A DNA stretch of 64,000 bases from Desulfurobacterium pacificum (GTDB lineage Bacteria; Aquificota; Aquificia; Desulfurobacteriales; Desulfurobacteriaceae), in the NCBI RefSeq assembly GCF_900182835.1, contig NZ_FXUB01000004.1, positions 62,001 through 126,000 on the forward strand, written 5' to 3'. The translations under genes and the position numbers were made by a program. The notes beneath the pieces are model-generated. The model searched no databases. It was not told where the DNA came from and saw nothing but the letters and a program-made list of their open reading frames with translations. Shown here piece by piece: positions 42,639 to 51,967 of this stretch. Within the stretch, counting starts at the first letter, position 1. Each line of letters starts with the position of its first letter.

Positions 42639-43838
42639 CTACACCTGCCACTCAAACGATTTGGCGAATATGCATTTCAGGTATCGCGACTCTGGTATCT
42701 GAAGGACAAAAGGATGGTCCTTTGACTGGTAAGTTGTATATAGAACCCTCAGAGGCGTTCTGGTATCGTAAGCTGCAGATAGAAGAATCTCTTCTAAAAT
42801 CGGCGGCGTTATGTGGTGAGAACAGGAACAGACAACTATTCTGCCGCCGGGTTTGAGCATCTTTAAGCCTCTTAAAAACAGCTCTTTGTAGCCCCTCTTT
42901 GCCTGCTCAACAACCGTTTTGCTCTTTGCAAAAGCTGGTGGGTCTATGACTATGGAATCAAACTTTTCCCCTGAAAGCTGCATCTCTTTTAAAACTTTGA
43001 AAGCATCGCCTTTAACGAACTTAAACCTATCTCCCACGCCGTTTAGCTCGGCGTTCTCTTTCGCAAGGTCAAGCGCAAGCTGAGAGCTATCAACGGCAAC
43101 AACTTCTCCTGCCTTTCCTATCACGGCAGCGTGAATTCCAAATCCACCTAAGTGACAAAATGCATCTAAAACCCTGTCTCCCTCTTTTACAAACTCTCTG
43201 GCAAAGAGAAGCTTGTTCTCTCTCTGGTCAAGGAAGTAACCGGTCTTTTGACCGCCGATAATCTGAACGTTAAACTTTATGCCGTTCTCTTTGATAACGA
43301 CTCTTTCCGGTATGTCTCCGTAGAGGGTTTGTTCAACCAACGGAAGACCTTCAAGCTGGCGGGTGGGGACGGTGGATTTTTCGTAAATTCCTTTGGGTTT
43401 TACTTCTTCAACCAAAGCCTTTACAACAAAAGGTTTTAAAACTTCCATCCCCAACGTGGTAACCTGAATAACCAAATAACCGTCGTAACTGTCAACTATC
43501 AAACCGGGAAGGTAATCACCTTCAGAATGGACAAGCCTGAAAGCCGTAGTATCTTCAGGAATCAAGCTCTTTCTATACTCAAACGCTTCCCTTATTCTCT
43601 TTTTAAAGAACTCTAAATCAATCTCTTCATCTTTCTTATACGTAAGTATTCTGATGGCGATGTAACTGTCAGGATTTATATAACCCTTTGCTAAGAAAGC
43701 ACCCTTATAATCTCTAACAACGCAAAGTTCACCGGGTTTTGGTTTCCTGGAAAATGAAAGAATATCGTTCTTATAAACCCACGGGTGAAACCCTCTTATC
43801 CTTTTTTCTCTACCTCTTTTAATTGAAACCTGTAGCAT
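42639..43838 (-). CDS. rlmI: 23S rRNA (cytosine-C5)-methyltransferase, RlmI family
   Basis: 399 residues. A PUA domain at 1-75 (RGREKRIRGFHPWVYKND) is followed by a linker and a SAM methyltransferase with LDAFCHLGGFGIHAA, IVIDPPAFAKSK and VCSCSHHI with the catalytic Cys. E. coli RlmI modifies C1962 of 23S rRNA; target inferred from the family. It starts 3 nt after the reductase gene ends. Confidence 0.9.
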   Translation of the reverse strand: MLQVSIKRGREKRIRGFHPWVYKNDILSFSRKPKPGELCVVRDYKGAFLAKGYINPDSYIAIRILTYKKDEEIDLEFFKKRIREAFEYRKSLIPEDTTAFRLVHSEGDYLPGLIVDSYDGYLVIQVTTLGMEVLKPFVVKALVEEVKPKGIYEKSTVPTRQLEGLPLVEQTLYGDIPERVVIKENGIKFNVQIIGGQKTGYFLDQRENKLLFAREFVKEGDRVLDAFCHLGGFGIHAAVIGKAGEVVAVDSSQLALDLAKENAELNGVGDRFKFVKGDAFKVLKEMQLSGEKFDSIVIDPPAFAKSKTVVEQAKRGYKELFLRGLKMLKPGGRIVVCSCSHHITPPILEEILLSAAYDTRTPLRVLYTTYQSKDHPFVLQIPESRYLKCIFAKSFEWQV

Positions 43839-43841
43839 CTA

Positions 43842-44948
43842 TCACCTCAATAAAACTTTAGGAGCAAGCCTGAAAAACGTTTTAACTGCTTCCTTATACC
43901 CTATCTTACCTGAAAGCAGTTTGGCGGTTAATTCCCCTATCTCCCTGCTCTTTCGCACAAGGTAAAAATTTAGTCCTTTAAAGTGGAAAAAAATCCCCCC
44001 CACCACTTTCGCCCACCAGAACTCACTTCCCATATCCTTATCAATCAACCGCTTATAAACTGACAAATTCTCAAACTTCCCGTCTTCAAAAACCTTCTTA
44101 ACAACTTCAGCAGCGTAAACGCCGCTCTTTACAGCGTAGTAAATCCCTTCCCCCGTAAGCGGGTCAACAAGACCTCCTGCATCACCCAAAAAAATTACCC
44201 TATTCCTTAAAACGTCGTTCTTCTTCTGACCAACGGGAATAGGAAATCCACCCTCATAAAAAGAATTATCTTTTATGCCGTGCTTCCTGTTAAAAAACGC
44301 AAATCGCTTCCTTAAGTCCCTGTAATTTTTAAACTCTCCCAATCCTGCAGTAACGAAATCACCCTTAGGAAAAAGCCAGTAATACCCCCACTCAAAATCG
44401 GTAAAGTCTATAACTATCTCTTTATTCCACTTACAATCAAAATCACCCTCATACGTAAATCCGAACTTCCTCTTTACTTTCAATTTTCTGGCAATCCTGC
44501 TGTTTGCGCCGTCAGCAGCAATCAGGCATCTGCACCAATAACTACCTCTATCAGTAATTACCTTTACCATATCTTCTTCTAACTCAACGTCAACAACAGG
44601 TTCACCGGTATGAATCTCAAAAATACCGCTTGCTTTTTCAAAGAGGAAGTTATCAAGCTCTTCCCTGTCGGTCAGATAGGTAAGGGGCTGAGAACTGCTG
44701 ACAACTACCTCATCGCTTCCGTTGAAAAGATGAAAAGAGAAAACTTTACACCTGACAACTCTATCAACGCCGCCAAATAGATTATTGATAAGCGCATAAG
44801 CTTTAGGAGTTAAACCACCTGCACAGAGCTTCTTTCTCGGAAACCTTTCCTTTTCCAGCGCCAAAACTTTAAGACCGCTACCCTCTAACTGCTTCAAAAA
44901 CGCAGCACCGGCAGGACCAACGCCGGAAACTATAACGTCATAAATCAT
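43842..44948 (-). CDS. Geranylgeranyl-reductase-family FAD oxidoreductase
   Basis: 368 residues. N-terminal FAD-binding GXGXXG (VSGVGPAGAAFLKQL), the family's Cys loop KKLCAGGLTPKAY, and FLGDAGGLVDPLTGEGIYYAVKSG near residue 265. Members reduce polyprenyl chains of quinones, lipids or carotenoids. Since the organism appears to use menaquinone (mqnC), partial saturation of the menaquinone tail is possible. The substrate is unknown. The DNA includes the A-run/C-run word at 43987-44001. Confidence 0.82.
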   Translation of the reverse strand: MIYDVIVSGVGPAGAAFLKQLEGSGLKVLALEKERFPRKKLCAGGLTPKAYALINNLFGGVDRVVRCKVFSFHLFNGSDEVVVSSSQPLTYLTDREELDNFLFEKASGIFEIHTGEPVVDVELEEDMVKVITDRGSYWCRCLIAADGANSRIARKLKVKRKFGFTYEGDFDCKWNKEIVIDFTDFEWGYYWLFPKGDFVTAGLGEFKNYRDLRKRFAFFNRKHGIKDNSFYEGGFPIPVGQKKNDVLRNRVIFLGDAGGLVDPLTGEGIYYAVKSGVYAAEVVKKVFEDGKFENLSVYKRLIDKDMGSEFWWAKVVGGIFFHFKGLNFYLVRKSREIGELTAKLLSGKIGYKEAVKTFFRLAPKVLLR

Positions 44949-44955
44949 TCAAAAA

Positions 44956-46095
44956 CTATCTCCCCCTGTAATCGGAAATGAGTTTCGCAAACTCTCTAAA
45001 GAGATACCTTGAATCGTGAGGACCCGGCGAACTTTCCGGGTGATATTGAACGGTAAACAACGGTTTGGTTTTATGCTTTAACCCCTCAACCGTTCCATCG
45101 TTTAAAGAGTAGTGGGTTACTTCAAGGTCATCAGGAAGCGTCGCCTCATCAACGGCAAAACCGTGATTCTGGGCGGTTATCTCAACTCTACCAGTCTTCT
45201 TGTTTTTCACAGGCTGGTTGGCTCCCCTGTGTCCGAACTTCAACTTATACGTTGAAGCCCCCAAAGCCAAAGCCGTTAACTGATGACCCAAACATATCCC
45301 AAATATCGGCTTTCTGTAAGTTGCAATCAAATATCTGATGGTTTCAATGGCATAGGTAACAGCAGCAGGATCTCCCGGACCGCAGGAAAGGAAAATCCCA
45401 TCAGGGTTCATCTTCAAAATCTCTTCAGGTGGAGTATGTGCAGGAACAACTATCGGTTTTATTCCCACATCTACTAAATTGCGCAGAATGTTATATCTGA
45501 TGCCAAAGTCAAGAACGACAACAGAATACTTGAGATTTTCCCTTTCAGGATAACCTTCTCCCAACTGCCACGTTCCAAGCTCCCACTCGTAAGGTTCTTT
45601 GCAGGTTACTTCATCAACAAGGTTTAACCCTTCCATTTTAGGCAGAGAACGGGCTTTATCTATCAAGCTGTCAACGTCCAAGTCAACTGTAGATATAACG
45701 CCCCTCATCGTTCCTGCAGAGCGGAGCTTTTTAGTCAATTCTCTCGTATCTATTTCACATATCCCTACAACGCCGTATTCTTTTAAATAGTCTTCAAAGG
45801 ATTTCCCTGCTCGCCAGTTGGAATAAATTTCGGAAATCTCTTTCACTATAAAACCTTCCGCTTTCGGTCCGTCAGATTCAACGTCCTCTCTGTTCGCACC
45901 GACGTTTCCTATCAGCGGGCAGGTCATCGTAACTATCTGTCCTTTAAACGATGGGTCTGTAATTATCTCCTGATATCCCGTCATAGAAGTCGTAAAAACA
46001 ACCTCTCCGCCAGTTTCACCTTCAGCACCAAAGCTGTAACCTTTATAGTAAGTCCCATCCTCAAGGGCTAAAATGGCAGGCTTTCTGTTAAGCAT
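44956..46095 (-). CDS. carA: Carbamoyl-phosphate synthase small subunit
   Basis: Hydrolyses glutamine and passes ammonia to CarB to make carbamoyl phosphate for arginine (argF at base 1) and pyrimidines (pyrD). 379 residues with the amidotransferase Cys in GICLGHQ and His-Glu in VQYHPESSPGPHDS. The N-terminal domain starts ILALEDGTYYKGYSFG. No carB nearby. Confidence 0.97.
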   Translation of the reverse strand: MLNRKPAILALEDGTYYKGYSFGAEGETGGEVVFTTSMTGYQEIITDPSFKGQIVTMTCPLIGNVGANREDVESDGPKAEGFIVKEISEIYSNWRAGKSFEDYLKEYGVVGICEIDTRELTKKLRSAGTMRGVISTVDLDVDSLIDKARSLPKMEGLNLVDEVTCKEPYEWELGTWQLGEGYPERENLKYSVVVLDFGIRYNILRNLVDVGIKPIVVPAHTPPEEILKMNPDGIFLSCGPGDPAAVTYAIETIRYLIATYRKPIFGICLGHQLTALALGASTYKLKFGHRGANQPVKNKKTGRVEITAQNHGFAVDEATLPDDLEVTHYSLNDGTVEGLKHKTKPLFTVQYHPESSPGPHDSRYLFREFAKLISDYRGR

Positions 46096-46147
46096 AAGAA
46101 CTCTCCCAAGAAAAGATTATGTAATGGAAATTCTAACATTAAACAAC

Positions 46148-46267
46148 TTATTTGCTTCTACTAACAGAACTTTCCTTAGTTATCCAAACAAGGGCATAAA
46201 CAGTCAAAAGAACAGTAATTCCTAAAATGACTGAGACTACAACTGAAACAATCAGCTCCTTTCCCAT
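46148..46267 (-). CDS. 39-aa single-pass membrane peptide
   Basis: ATG 46267 with AGGAG eight bases before it. Product: MGKELIVSVVVSVILGITVL then LTVYALVWITKESSVSRSK, one 25-residue helix with a charged Ser/Lys tail. It follows the ORF at 46302 just as the 33-aa peptide follows the ORF at 449-715. It has its own ribosome site, and its product looks like a conserved small membrane protein. Function unknown. Confidence 0.55.
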   Translation of the reverse strand: MGKELIVSVVVSVILGITVLLTVYALVWITKESSVSRSK

Positions 46268-46301
46268 TTCTCTAACTCCTGCAAACACTCTTTTATGGTA
46301 A

Positions 46302-46484
46302 TTACCAAACGAAATATTCCAAACAGTATCCCCGAAGAATAACTACAGGGTTGGAAAATTTAAATAGTAAACCAACAGTTCCACCTGCAACAGCAATAAG
46401 CAAGATAACCAAATTCCTCAATATCTCTGAATAAAGTTTTAAACGTTCTTTTAAAGCTTCTATTTTCTTTTCTTCTCTGTCCAA
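46302..46484 (-). CDS. 60-aa membrane protein, Lys/Glu-rich N-terminus
   Basis: I chose the TTG at 46484, with GGGGAGG seven bases upstream. A further open frame to 46556 would add a CAVCG segment without a ribosome site. Product: DREEKKIEALKERLKLYSEI (coiled) then LRNLVILLIAVAGGTVGLLF, one membrane helix, and a short end. It resembles the N-terminal half of the ORF at 449-715. It is co-oriented with the 39-aa peptide. Confidence 0.5.
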   Translation of the reverse strand: MDREEKKIEALKERLKLYSEILRNLVILLIAVAGGTVGLLFKFSNPVVILRGYCLEYFVW

Positions 46485-46557
46485 GCTCAAAACCTCCCCA
46501 CATACAGCACAATATTTTAGCAACTTCCCCATAGCCACGTTACAGCGCAATATCAAT

Positions 46558-46586
46558 TTGCCTCAAAACCAAGATTGATATAGAAT
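46558..46586 (+). promoter_or_regulatory. Promoter of the zinc-binding lipoprotein operon
   Basis: TTGCCT (46558-46563) and TAGAAT (46581-46586) with 17-bp spacing. The lipoprotein ATG follows at 46614 after AAAGGAGG. Confidence 0.6.
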
Positions 46587-46613
46587 ATCCTTGTTTTAAA
46601 GGAGGTCAGAACA

Positions 46614-47447
46614 ATGAAAAAAATAGCAGCTCTAATCGCCGTGGCAATTTTTGTTTTCTCCTGTTTCAAATCAGATGAACACAAACCTTTAATAGTCAGC
46701 TCCATTCCTGTATGGAAAAGCGTTGCAAAATACATTGGTGGTGGCGATTTCAGATACTTTTCCATCCTTAAAGGCGGCGAATCACCTCACGGTTACGAAC
46801 CCAAACCTTCCGACGTGAAAAAGCTGCAGGAAGCCAACTTAGTAATCATCCACGGACTTGGACTTGATAACTGGGCTATTAAAAACGTTGATAAAAACAA
46901 AGTCTTTAACATCGGGAAACTCTTTGAAAAGAAATATCCATTCCTCAAAAAACCCGGATACCACATATGGATGAATCCAGTTCTTATGGAAGACGTTTAC
47001 TTTGAAGTGGCACACAGGCTGGTAAAGTTTTATCCAAACCGCCAAACCTATTACGACAAAAGAGCAGAAGACTACGCAGCGATGATAGACCAGCTCTTAG
47101 GAAGAATCTCTAAGTGCCTGGGAAGCGCGAAGCATTCAACGGTTGTCATCTACCATCCGGTATGGGAACCTTTACTTAAAACCTTTGGAATGAACGTTAT
47201 AGAAGTAGCAAGAACGCCAGAGGAACAGATAACGCCTGCAAGACTCCAGGAAGTCATAAAGGAAGCAAAAGAGAAACACGCAAGGTTAGTAATAGGTGAA
47301 ACCTTCGCAGACAAAAAAGTTCCAAAGCTCATAGCAAAAGAAGTCGGAGCAAAAGTGCTCATAATGAACCCACTACCAGATGAAGATTACGTAATCGCCC
47401 TTTCTCACTGGGGTGAGGAAATATGCAACGCTCTAAAGGAGCAGTAA
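46614..47447 (+). CDS. Zinc/manganese-type ABC substrate-binding lipoprotein (ZnuA-like)
   Basis: 277 residues. A signal peptide ending in the lipobox FSC (Cys17) anchors it in the membrane. The family metal ligands are visible: His in [12 protein letters not shown], His in [10 protein letters not shown], His in VIYHPVW, and a late Glu ([10 protein letters not shown]) or Asp. It is a cluster A-I metal-binding protein. No permease or ATPase gene is next to it; trpG follows directly, so the ABC partners must be elsewhere. Confidence 0.85.
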   Translation: MKKIAALIAVAIFVFSCFKSDEHKPLIVSSIPVWKSVAKYIGGGDFRYFSILKGGESPHGYEPKPSDVKKLQEANLVIIHGLGLDNWAIKNVDKNKVFNIGKLFEKKYPFLKKPGYHIWMNPVLMEDVYFEVAHRLVKFYPNRQTYYDKRAEDYAAMIDQLLGRISKCLGSAKHSTVVIYHPVWEPLLKTFGMNVIEVARTPEEQITPARLQEVIKEAKEKHARLVIGETFADKKVPKLIAKEVGAKVLIMNPLPDEDYVIALSHWGEEICNALKEQ

Positions 47448-47448
47448 G

Positions 47449-48018
47449 ATGATTTTGATGATAGACAACTACGATTCCTTCACCTACAACGTAGTTCAGT
47501 ATTTCGGAAAGTTAGGTGCAGACATTGAAGTTTATCGGAACGATAAGATAACGATAGATGAAATAGAAAAGAAGAAGCCTGAAGCTCTCGTAATATCACC
47601 GGGACCCTGCACTCCAAAAGAGGCGGGAATATCCGTTGAAGCTATAAAACACTTTGCAGGCAAAATCCCCATATTCGGCATCTGCCTCGGTCACCAATCA
47701 ATAGGATACGCTTTCGGTGCGAAAATCGTCAGAGCAAAAAAGCTCATGCACGGCAAGGCTTCAAATATAATTCACAACGAAAAAGACCTTTTTGAAGGAA
47801 TGAAAAACCCCTTTTCCGCCATTCGCTATCACTCGCTTGTAATAGAAAGAGAAACGCTCCCGGAAGTTTTTGAAATAACGGCAGAGAGCGAAGACGACAG
47901 AGAGATAATGGGGATAAAGCATAAAAAACTTCCCATTTACGGCGTTCAGTTTCATCCGGAATCTATACTTACAGAAGATGGCATAAAAATAATAGAAAAT
48001 TTCCTTAACCTCATTTAA
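47449..48018 (+). CDS. trpG: Anthranilate/aminodeoxychorismate synthase, glutamine amidotransferase subunit
   Basis: 189 residues. Starts [19 protein letters not shown]; the catalytic Cys is in [14 protein letters not shown] and His-Glu in GVQFHPESI. It supplies ammonia to TrpE or PabB. trpE lies at 62296 in the opposite direction, not adjacent, so this subunit may be shared between tryptophan and folate synthesis (trpG/pabA). Starts 2 nt after the lipoprotein gene. Confidence 0.95.
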   Translation: MILMIDNYDSFTYNVVQYFGKLGADIEVYRNDKITIDEIEKKKPEALVISPGPCTPKEAGISVEAIKHFAGKIPIFGICLGHQSIGYAFGAKIVRAKKLMHGKASNIIHNEKDLFEGMKNPFSAIRYHSLVIERETLPEVFEITAESEDDREIMGIKHKKLPIYGVQFHPESILTEDGIKIIENFLNLI

Positions 48019-48030
48019 GCAGGATTAACA

Positions 48031-49119
48031 GTGAAGAAGATTTTCATCGTTACCGGAGAGCTGTCGGCGTTTAACTACGCAAAAGCTCTCATTCCGTATT
48101 TAAAGGATGAATTCAAAATATACGGAGCGTTTTTAGACGATATACCCGGCGCAGAGAGAGTAATAGATTCAAAAGAGTTGATAGCCTTCGGGCTTTTTGA
48201 GTCTCTGTTGAAACTACCATCTCTCATAAAAGCGAAAGGGGAAATTGCTGATTTTTTGAAGAAAGAGAAGGTGGATGCGGTTTTGTTGGTGGATTTTCCA
48301 GGCTTCAACCTCAAAATTGCAGAGATAGCGAAAAACATCGGCATCAAAGTTCTTTATTTCATATCGCCAAAATTCTGGGCTTGGGGAGAAGGTAGAGTAA
48401 AAAAAGTCAAGAAAAACGTTGACAGAATGTTTGTCATATTCCCATTTGAAGTTGACTTTTACAGAAAATGGGGAATGAACGTAACCTATGTAGGCAACCC
48501 ATTAGTCGATATAGTCAAACCATCAAAAGAAAAAGAAGCGTTCTACAGAGAGTTTTCCATCAAACCGCCCCTCTACGCCCTGCTGCCCGGAAGCAGACAG
48601 ACAGAGATAAATTACCTCTTAAAACCAATGTTAGAAGCCGTCAAAAATTTAAAAGGAACGTTCGCAATACCCGTAGCTTCATCGGTAAACAGAAAGCAGA
48701 TAGAAGAAACAGTTAAAAAAATAAAACCTGACGTTCTGTTACTACCTGAAAGCGAAAGGTACAACCTCCTCTTTCATTCAGAAGCAGGCATAATAGCTTC
48801 AGGAACTGCCTCTTTAGAAGCAGCAATCGCCGGGCTTCCCCACGTAGTTCTTTACAAACTCAACCCGCTCACCTACCTTATAGCTAAAAGAGTTGTAAAA
48901 GTTCCTTTCGTTTCACTACCCAACATAATTGCTGGTGAAAAAATCGTTCCTGAACTTTTACAGAGTGACGCCAGAAAAGACAAAATTCAGAAATCGTTCG
49001 CAAACGTTATAGAAAATAGAGAAACGATGTTAAAAACTCTCAAAGAAAGAGTTACTTCACAACTGCGCGGAAACGCTCTTAAAACTTTAGCCGATGAAAT
49101 AAAGAGAGAACTGCAATGA
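48031..49119 (+). CDS. lpxB: Lipid-A-disaccharide synthase
   Basis: Glycosyltransferase that joins UDP-diacylglucosamine and lipid X, a marker of an LPS outer membrane. 362 residues with LYFISPKFWAWGEGRVKKVK, FPFEVDFY, LLPGSRQTEINYLLKPML and the C-terminal GTASLEAAIAGLPHVVLYK. GTG start at 48031. It overlaps the THUMP methyltransferase by 4 nt. Confidence 0.94.
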   Translation: MKKIFIVTGELSAFNYAKALIPYLKDEFKIYGAFLDDIPGAERVIDSKELIAFGLFESLLKLPSLIKAKGEIADFLKKEKVDAVLLVDFPGFNLKIAEIAKNIGIKVLYFISPKFWAWGEGRVKKVKKNVDRMFVIFPFEVDFYRKWGMNVTYVGNPLVDIVKPSKEKEAFYREFSIKPPLYALLPGSRQTEINYLLKPMLEAVKNLKGTFAIPVASSVNRKQIEETVKKIKPDVLLLPESERYNLLFHSEAGIIASGTASLEAAIAGLPHVVLYKLNPLTYLIAKRVVKVPFVSLPNIIAGEKIVPELLQSDARKDKIQKSFANVIENRETMLKTLKERVTSQLRGNALKTLADEIKRELQ

Positions 49120-50216
49120 AATTGTTCGCCGTTGCTCAGCCAGGACTTGAAAAAGCCACCTACAGAGAACTGAAAGAACTGAACATAGACGGAAATCTCG
49201 TTCCCGGCGGCGTTGAGTTTGAAGGCGACCTAAGAGAAATTTATCTAACAAACTTGTGGTTAAGAACGGCAAACAGAATCCTGCTGAGGCTCTGCTCTTT
49301 CCGTGCAAAACACTTCGGCGAATTAGTGCGAAAAGCAGCAAAGTGCAACTGGGAAAACTATATAACCCCTGAATTACCCATAAAAGTGAGGGTAACTTCA
49401 AAGAAATCCAAACTCTACCACACAAAAGCAATAGAAGAACGCATTCTAAAAGCCATTGCAGAAAAGTTAGGATTTCAACCAAAAACAGCCAAGTATGAAG
49501 ACGAAGGAACGAGCGTAATTGTTCGCTTTGAAAACGACATCTGCACTATAAGCATAAACACTTCCGGCGCTATGCTTCACAAAAGAGGCTACAGAGTAGT
49601 AGAAACAGAAGCCCCTATAAGGGAAAACATAGCAGCAGCAATGATTATACTCTCAAACTGGAATAAAGAAACGCCTTTAATAGACCCTTTTTGCGGCTCT
49701 GGAACTATCCCCATAGAAGCAGCTCTCTTAGCTGCCAATATCCCGCCAGGAATAAACAGAACCTTTGCCTTTATGAAATGGAAAAACTTTGACCTCACCT
49801 TGTGGGAAGAGATAAAAAAAGAAGCAGAAAGCAAAAGAAAAGAAATCACTATTCCCATATTGGGATTTGACATAGACCCTGAAGCCATAAAAGCAGCAGA
49901 AGAAAATGCCGAAGCTGCCGGTGTTTCAAAATACATAGAATTCAAGCAAGCTTCCTTTCCCCCACTACCAATTGAAAAAGCAACAGTAATTACAAATCCA
50001 CCTTACGGGGAAAGACTAAAAACACACAGAACAAAGCTTTTATACGTCCATTTAGGCGATTGGATAAGAAACAACTTCTCAGAATGCGAAGCTTACTTCA
50101 TAACCGATAAGGTAAACTTTGCAAAATCGGTTTCAGAAAACGTAGAAGGGATAACAAACTTTTCCAACGGCGGTATAAAAGTTAGACTATACCGCTACAG
50201 ATGGAAAAAAGAATGA
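49116..50216 (+). CDS. THUMP-domain class I RNA methyltransferase (RlmL-N/Trm14-like)
   Basis: 366 residues. THUMP-related N-terminal part (PGLEKATYRELKELNI... GGVEFEGDL) and SAM methyltransferase with DPFCGSGTIPIEAALLA, FDIDPEAIKAA and catalytic TNPPYGERL. It resembles bacterial RlmL N-terminal (23S m2G2445) and archaeal Trm14 proteins. The exact nucleotide is uncertain. Confidence 0.85.
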   Translation: MKLFAVAQPGLEKATYRELKELNIDGNLVPGGVEFEGDLREIYLTNLWLRTANRILLRLCSFRAKHFGELVRKAAKCNWENYITPELPIKVRVTSKKSKLYHTKAIEERILKAIAEKLGFQPKTAKYEDEGTSVIVRFENDICTISINTSGAMLHKRGYRVVETEAPIRENIAAAMIILSNWNKETPLIDPFCGSGTIPIEAALLAANIPPGINRTFAFMKWKNFDLTLWEEIKKEAESKRKEITIPILGFDIDPEAIKAAEENAEAAGVSKYIEFKQASFPPLPIEKATVITNPPYGERLKTHRTKLLYVHLGDWIRNNFSECEAYFITDKVNFAKSVSENVEGITNFSNGGIKVRLYRYRWKKE

Positions 50217-50226
50217 GAGGTGCAAA

Positions 50227-51639
50227 ATGAAAGTTTTTGATACCCTGACAGGCGAAAAGCAAGAGTTCAAACCGTTAGAAGAAAACACGGTAAAAATGTA
50301 CGTCTGCGGTCCCACCGTTTACGACCACGCACACATAGGACACGCAAGAAGCGCCGTTGTCTTTGACGTTATAAGAAGATGGTTTGAATACAAAGGTTAC
50401 AAGGTAATATACGTAAGAAACTATACTGACGTTGACGATAAAATAATAAAACGTTCAAAAGAGGAAGGTATCCCCTGGAACGAAGTTGCTGCCAAATACA
50501 TCACCTCTTACGAAGAAGATATGAAAGCACTCAACGTTAAAGAACCGACATTCAAACCTAAGGTAACAGAGCACATAAGAGAAATCATAGAACTAATTCA
50601 AGGTCTTATAGAGAAAGGTTACGCCTACGAATCGGGCGGAGACGTTTACTTCAGAGTCAAAAAATTCCCCGAATACGGAAAGTTATCAAAGAGGAAGATT
50701 GAAGAACTGCTGGCAGGTGCAAGGATAGAACCCGGCGAGAATAAGGAAGACCCACTTGACTTTGCCCTTTGGAAACGTTCAAAAGAAGGTGAACCTGGCT
50801 GGGAATCTCCCTGGGGAATTGGAAGACCGGGCTGGCATATAGAATGCTCTGCAATGGCAATGAAATACTTAGGCGAAACGATGGATATACACGGCGGTGG
50901 GCTTGACCTGATTTTTCCCCATCACGAAAACGAAATAGCACAATCGGAAAGCTACACAGGTAAACCGTTTGCCCGCTTTTGGATTCACAACGGTTTTGTA
51001 ATGGTAAACAAAGAAAAGATGAGCAAATCTTTAGGAAACTTCTTCACAATCAAGGAAATCCTTGAAAAGTTTAATCCCGACGTTCTCAGATTTTTCCTGC
51101 TATCCACCCATTACAGAAGCCCTATAGATTTTTCCTTTGAAAGACTTGAAGACGCTTCACGAAGCCTTAAAAGAATCCAGAATTTCTTAGAAAGCAAAAA
51201 CATAGTTGAATCCTTACCTGAATCAGAAGAAACCACTTCCACACCTCAAGTATCCAAATACAGAAAAGCCTTTGAAGAAGCAATGGACGACGATTTCAAT
51301 ACAGCAAAAGCGTTAGGTATTTTGTTTGAACTGGTAAAGGAAGCCAACACACTAAAAGACAAAGCTGTCAAAAACAGGAAAATCAGTAAAGCTGGAAAAT
51401 CATTCATCTTAGATAGCTTGAGTCTCGTAAAAGAAGCTCTAAAAACTTTAGGCTTCAAACTTGAGAAAGAAAAATCCAATCAAATAGAAGACGAATTGAT
51501 AAAACTTCTCATAGAAGTCAGAAGCGAAATGAGAAAAAGAAAACTATTTGATGTTGCAGACAGGATAAGAGACCGTTTAAAAGAGTTAGAAATAACTTTG
51601 GAAGACCTGCCAACAGGAACTATCTATAAGAGGGATTAA
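50227..51639 (+). CDS. cysS: Cysteinyl-tRNA synthetase
   Basis: 470 residues. HIGH motif in CGPTVYDHAHIGHARS, the zinc ligands Cys in YVCGP, Cys in WHIECSAMA, and HHENEIAQSE, and KMSKSLGNF. C-terminal DALR-like helical part is normal. Starts 10 nt after the methyltransferase; the 48-aa ORF follows by 1 nt. Confidence 0.97.
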   Translation: MKVFDTLTGEKQEFKPLEENTVKMYVCGPTVYDHAHIGHARSAVVFDVIRRWFEYKGYKVIYVRNYTDVDDKIIKRSKEEGIPWNEVAAKYITSYEEDMKALNVKEPTFKPKVTEHIREIIELIQGLIEKGYAYESGGDVYFRVKKFPEYGKLSKRKIEELLAGARIEPGENKEDPLDFALWKRSKEGEPGWESPWGIGRPGWHIECSAMAMKYLGETMDIHGGGLDLIFPHHENEIAQSESYTGKPFARFWIHNGFVMVNKEKMSKSLGNFFTIKEILEKFNPDVLRFFLLSTHYRSPIDFSFERLEDASRSLKRIQNFLESKNIVESLPESEETTSTPQVSKYRKAFEEAMDDDFNTAKALGILFELVKEANTLKDKAVKNRKISKAGKSFILDSLSLVKEALKTLGFKLEKEKSNQIEDELIKLLIEVRSEMRKRKLFDVADRIRDRLKELEITLEDLPTGTIYKRD

Positions 51640-51640
51640 A

Positions 51641-51787
51641 ATGGGAATTTACGACAGAGACTACTACAGAGAAAAAAGTAAAGAAGAAAATCGTTCAAAA
51701 ACCATATTTAAAGCAGTATGGTATCTAATCCTCCTTCTCTTTGCGCTTGCATTTGCCGTATACATAATGGCAATCTTCAGCCATTAA
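51641..51787 (+). CDS. 48-aa single-pass membrane protein (MGIYDRDYYRE type)
   Basis: ATG 51641, one base after cysS. Starts MGIYDRDYYREKSKEENRSK and has a 22-residue helix (AVWYLILLLFALAFAVYIMA) close to the C-terminus. The MGIYDRDYYRE opening is known from small bacterial proteins and from the N-terminus of some rhomboid or membrane proteins. Function unknown. It ends just before a strong bidirectional terminator. Confidence 0.7.
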   Translation: MGIYDRDYYREKSKEENRSKTIFKAVWYLILLLFALAFAVYIMAIFSH

Positions 51788-51790
51788 AAT

Positions 51791-51815
51791 AAAAAAGGGG
51801 GCTTAATAAGCCCCC
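51791..51815. terminator. Bidirectional terminator between cysS unit and the cytochrome gene
   Basis: GGGGGCTT/AAGCCCCC stem with an AAT loop. On the minus strand it is followed by TTTTTT, so it mainly terminates the cytochrome gene; on the plus strand it can end the cysS unit. Confidence 0.85.
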
Positions 51816-51838
51816 TTACATTACCATCTAAATTTCAA

Positions 51839-51967
51839 CTATTGCTTTTTCTTTCTCCTTCTGCCAAACATGAGTCCCAACAATCCAGACAGCATAGCTC
51901 CAAAGGATGCCAGTCCAGAAGAAGCAGTTGTTGCAGGTGCAAGAGAACATCCTCCTCCACCACCAGA
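51839..51967 (-). other. C-terminal tripartite sorting signal of the cytochrome
   Basis: The last 42 codons encode SGGGGGCSLAPATTASSGLA, then a membrane helix ending GLLGLMFG, then RRRKKKQ. A small-residue/Cys motif, a helix and a basic cluster is the pattern of bacterial CTERM signals (for example Synerg-CTERM or MYXO-CTERM) that are cut and often lipidated at the Cys. It suggests the cytochrome is anchored to the outer cell surface or membrane after processing. Confidence 0.6.

Noticed and set aside
46485-46556. Zinc-ribbon (CAVCG) N-terminus on the 46302 ORF
   Set aside because: One CXXC pair only and no ribosome site; the TTG at 46484 has GGGGAGG in front.
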